Assembly: GCA_028709565.1 (NCBI GenBank) | Contig: JAQVWU010000137.1 | Coordinates: forward strand, 1-7,413 | Reading direction: 5' to 3' | Origin: Eubacteriales bacterium | GTDB lineage: Bacteria > Bacillota > Clostridia > Oscillospirales > CAG-272 | DNA length: 7,413 bases | Part shown: piece by piece, positions 6,022 to 7,413 of the stretch | Numbering within the stretch: position 1 is the first letter of the stretch | Layout of the letters: the number at the start of each line of letters is the position of its first letter | Notes under the pieces: generated by a model | Seen by the model: only the letters and a program-made list of their open reading frames with translations | Database searches by the model: none | What the model was told of the DNA's origin: nothing | Made by a program: the position numbers and the translations under genes

Positions 6022-7257
6022 ATGATTATGGCGGATAAAATTGCCGTCGTGGGCGGCGGGGCTGCGGGACTGATGGCTGCGGGACGGCTGCGGGAACTAA
6101 AGTGTGATGTGACGCTGTTTGAGAAGATGAACCGCTGCGCGCTCAAGGTGGGTATTACCGGAAAAGGGCGGTGCAATGTCACAAACAACTGTTCCGCCGC
6201 CGATTTTATCGCCAATGTGACAACAAATCCGCGGTTTTTAATGAGCGCCGCACATACCTTTCCGCCCTCGGAGGTCATGCGCTTCTTTGAGGAGCGGGGT
6301 GTGCGATTAAAAACCGAACGGGGGAACAGGGTTTTTCCCGAATCCGACAGGGCGTCCGATATTGCGGGGGCTCTGCGCCGTTACGCTTCATGCGGTGTAA
6401 TTCACGAGGCTGTCACCGGCATTGCCGTTTCGGACGGGGCGGTCCGCGCCGTAATAACCTCAAAGGGCGCGTATCCCTTTGACCGTATAATCATATGCAC
6501 CGGCGGGTGCTCCTATCCGAAAACCGGTTCCGACGGGGACGGTTATCGTTTTGCCCGGTCTGCCGGGCATACAATAATCAAACCCAGGCCGTCGCTTGTT
6601 CCGATAGAGACCGAAGAGCGGTGGTGCGCCGAACTGCAGGGTCTGTCCCTGCGCAACGTATCGGCTGAACTTATCGAAACGGAAAGTAAAAAAACGGTAT
6701 ATTCGGAATTCGGGGAATTGCTGTTTACCCACTTCGGCTTGTCGGGACCGATAATTCTTTCCATGTCGGCGCATATCAAACCCGGTAAACCGTATAAAAT
6801 AGTTATCAATCTCAAGCCCGCGCTGGACGAAGCCGCGCTGGACGCGCGTCTGCTGTCCGATTTCGCTAAATATTCCAACCGGGATTTTGCCAACGCGCTG
6901 GGTGACCTGCTGCCCGTAAAACTTATACCCGTAATTGTGAATCTGTCCGGCATTGACGGGCGCAGGAAGGTAAATCTTATTACCCGGGTACAGCGGCAAA
7001 CCCTGCTGAGCCTGCTGCGCTCGCTGACACTGACATTCCGCGCTTTTCGCCCTATTGAGGAAGCGGTTGTCACATCGGGCGGGGTCGCGGTCAATGAAAT
7101 AAACCCGAAGACGATGGAATCAAAACTGATGCGCGGATTGTATTTTGCGGGAGAGGTAATCGATGTGGACGCGTATACGGGCGGATACAATCTCCAGATT
7201 GCTTTTTGCACCGCCCGCGCGGCAGCGCAGGCGGCTGCCGGCATATCCAATCGATAA
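6022..7257 (+). CDS. HI0933/YhiN-family NAD(P)/FAD-dependent oxidoreductase
   Basis: This is a 411-aa flavoprotein of a widespread but mostly uncharacterised family (HI0933-like; sometimes labelled aminoacetone oxidase; the bile-acid enzyme BaiN also belongs here). The FAD-binding Rossmann motif is at residues 8-34 (AVVGGGAAGLMAA through TLFEK, with the acidic E34). The family signature GITGKGRCNVTNN follows at 44-56. The second nucleotide-site region is IIICTGGCSYPKTGSDGDGY (156-175), followed by LFTHFGLSGPIIL (234-246). The C-terminal FAD contact region is VVTSGGVAVNEINP (349-362) and LYFAGEVIDVDAYTGGYNLQ (373-392). The length is normal. Two starts are possible: ATG 6022 is used here as the outermost, but the weak SD-like GAAAGA (6015-6020) is better spaced for ATG 6028 (7 nt), which would remove two residues. 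It is probably cotranscribed with its neighbours, 23 bp after the regulator and 57 bp before pgsA. The substrate is unknown, and no bile-acid genes are nearby to support a BaiN role. Confidence 0.93.
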   Translation: MIMADKIAVVGGGAAGLMAAGRLRELKCDVTLFEKMNRCALKVGITGKGRCNVTNNCSAADFIANVTTNPRFLMSAAHTFPPSEVMRFFEERGVRLKTERGNRVFPESDRASDIAGALRRYASCGVIHEAVTGIAVSDGAVRAVITSKGAYPFDRIIICTGGCSYPKTGSDGDGYRFARSAGHTIIKPRPSLVPIETEERWCAELQGLSLRNVSAELIETESKKTVYSEFGELLFTHFGLSGPIILSMSAHIKPGKPYKIVINLKPALDEAALDARLLSDFAKYSNRDFANALGDLLPVKLIPVIVNLSGIDGRRKVNLITRVQRQTLLSLLRSLTLTFRAFRPIEEAVVTSGGVAVNEINPKTMESKLMRGLYFAGEVIDVDAYTGGYNLQIAFCTARAAAQAAAGISNR

Positions 7258-7264
7258 TACGCTG

Positions 7265-7285
7265 ATTATATAAAAATTATATAAA
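7265..7285 (+). repeat. Tandem 10-bp A/T repeat in the gap before pgsA
   Basis: ATTATATAAA occurs at 7265-7274 and again at 7276-7285, one helical turn apart (11-bp period). Each copy contains the palindrome TTATATAA, so the two can also pair as a weak A/T hairpin with a 3-nt loop. No run of T follows and the stem has no G or C, so it is not a convincing terminator. Function is unknown and chance is possible in such AT-rich DNA. Confidence 0.4.
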
Positions 7286-7314
7286 TAAAAAAGAAGCGGA
7301 AGGGAAAAGAATAT

Positions 7315-7413
7315 ATGAAGCTCAACCTGCCCAACAAGCTGACGATATTGCGGCTGATACTGATTCCGTGGTGTATGGCAGTGATTGTATTTCCCGTTTT
7401 CGACGGAGATACG
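7315..7413 (+). CDS. pgsA: CDP-diacylglycerol--glycerol-3-phosphate 3-phosphatidyltransferase PgsA, N-terminal part (cut by the right edge)
   Basis: PgsA is an integral membrane enzyme that makes phosphatidylglycerophosphate, the first committed step of phosphatidylglycerol synthesis. Only 33 codons are visible. They encode LNLPNKLTILRLILIP (3-18), the characteristic N-terminus of the PgsA group, followed by the start of the first membrane helix (WCMAVIVFPVF). The catalytic CDP-alcohol phosphotransferase motif lies beyond the window, so the call rests on the N-terminal signature. AAGGGA (7300-7305) with a 9-nt spacer supports the ATG at 7315. It is 57 bp downstream of the flavoprotein gene on the same strand. 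The gap is A/T-rich, with an imperfect chance of a weak internal promoter but no terminator seen. Another CDP-alcohol phosphatidyltransferase is the main alternative. Confidence 0.82.
   Translation, partial: MKLNLPNKLTILRLILIPWCMAVIVFPVFDGDT

Noticed and set aside
6543..7250. Long minus-strand open frame (235 codons) opposite the flavoprotein gene
   Set aside because: It is wholly antisense to a gene with clear FAD motifs; its product is Ser/Arg-rich with no recognisable domain, as expected from a shadow of a GC-rich gene.
7265..7285. A/T inverted repeat before pgsA as an intrinsic terminator
   Set aside because: The stem has no G or C and no T tract follows it, so it lacks the two features of an intrinsic terminator.

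Overview
The window looks like chromosomal core DNA from a low-complexity-leader, moderately GC-rich member of the Bacillota, most likely class Clostridia. The reasons are AAAGGA-type ribosome binding sites, sigma-A-type promoters in a very AT-rich intergenic region, a ThiI without a rhodanese domain, and the gene pair zapA followed by a two-domain U32 peptidase-family gene, an arrangement familiar from Clostridia. The organism call is inference from gene content and order only. There is no sign of a mobile element, prophage, CRISPR array, rRNA or tRNA.

Left arm (minus strand, 1-1492): thiI (tRNA 4-thiouridine synthase) is followed 48 bp downstream by the 5' part of a lipoprotein gene that runs off the left edge. 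The two could share one transcript.

Divergent intergenic region (1493-1753): 261 bp of AT-rich DNA with one strong promoter candidate on each strand. They are placed so that each fires across the other (face to face, with predicted 5' ends overlapping by about 35 nt). It also holds several inverted repeats, one of which is a bulged hairpin ending 13 nt before the zapA start.

Right arm (plus strand, 1754-7413): six genes in one direction with gaps of -32, 35, 33, 23 and 57 bp: zapA (division-ring regulator), a U32 peptidase-family gene (probably an RNA hydroxylase with an Fe-S cluster), purD (purine synthesis), a MurR/RpiR-type regulator with HTH and SIS domains, an HI0933/YhiN-family flavoprotein, and the start of pgsA (phosphatidylglycerophosphate synthase), cut by the right edge. 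No clear internal promoter or intrinsic terminator was found, so this reads as one housekeeping operon joining division, RNA modification, purine synthesis and membrane lipid synthesis.

I found no convincing previously undescribed system. The points most worth a second look are the control region at 1493-1753, the uncharacterised lipoprotein, and the sugar-phosphate-type regulator placed inside a housekeeping operon.
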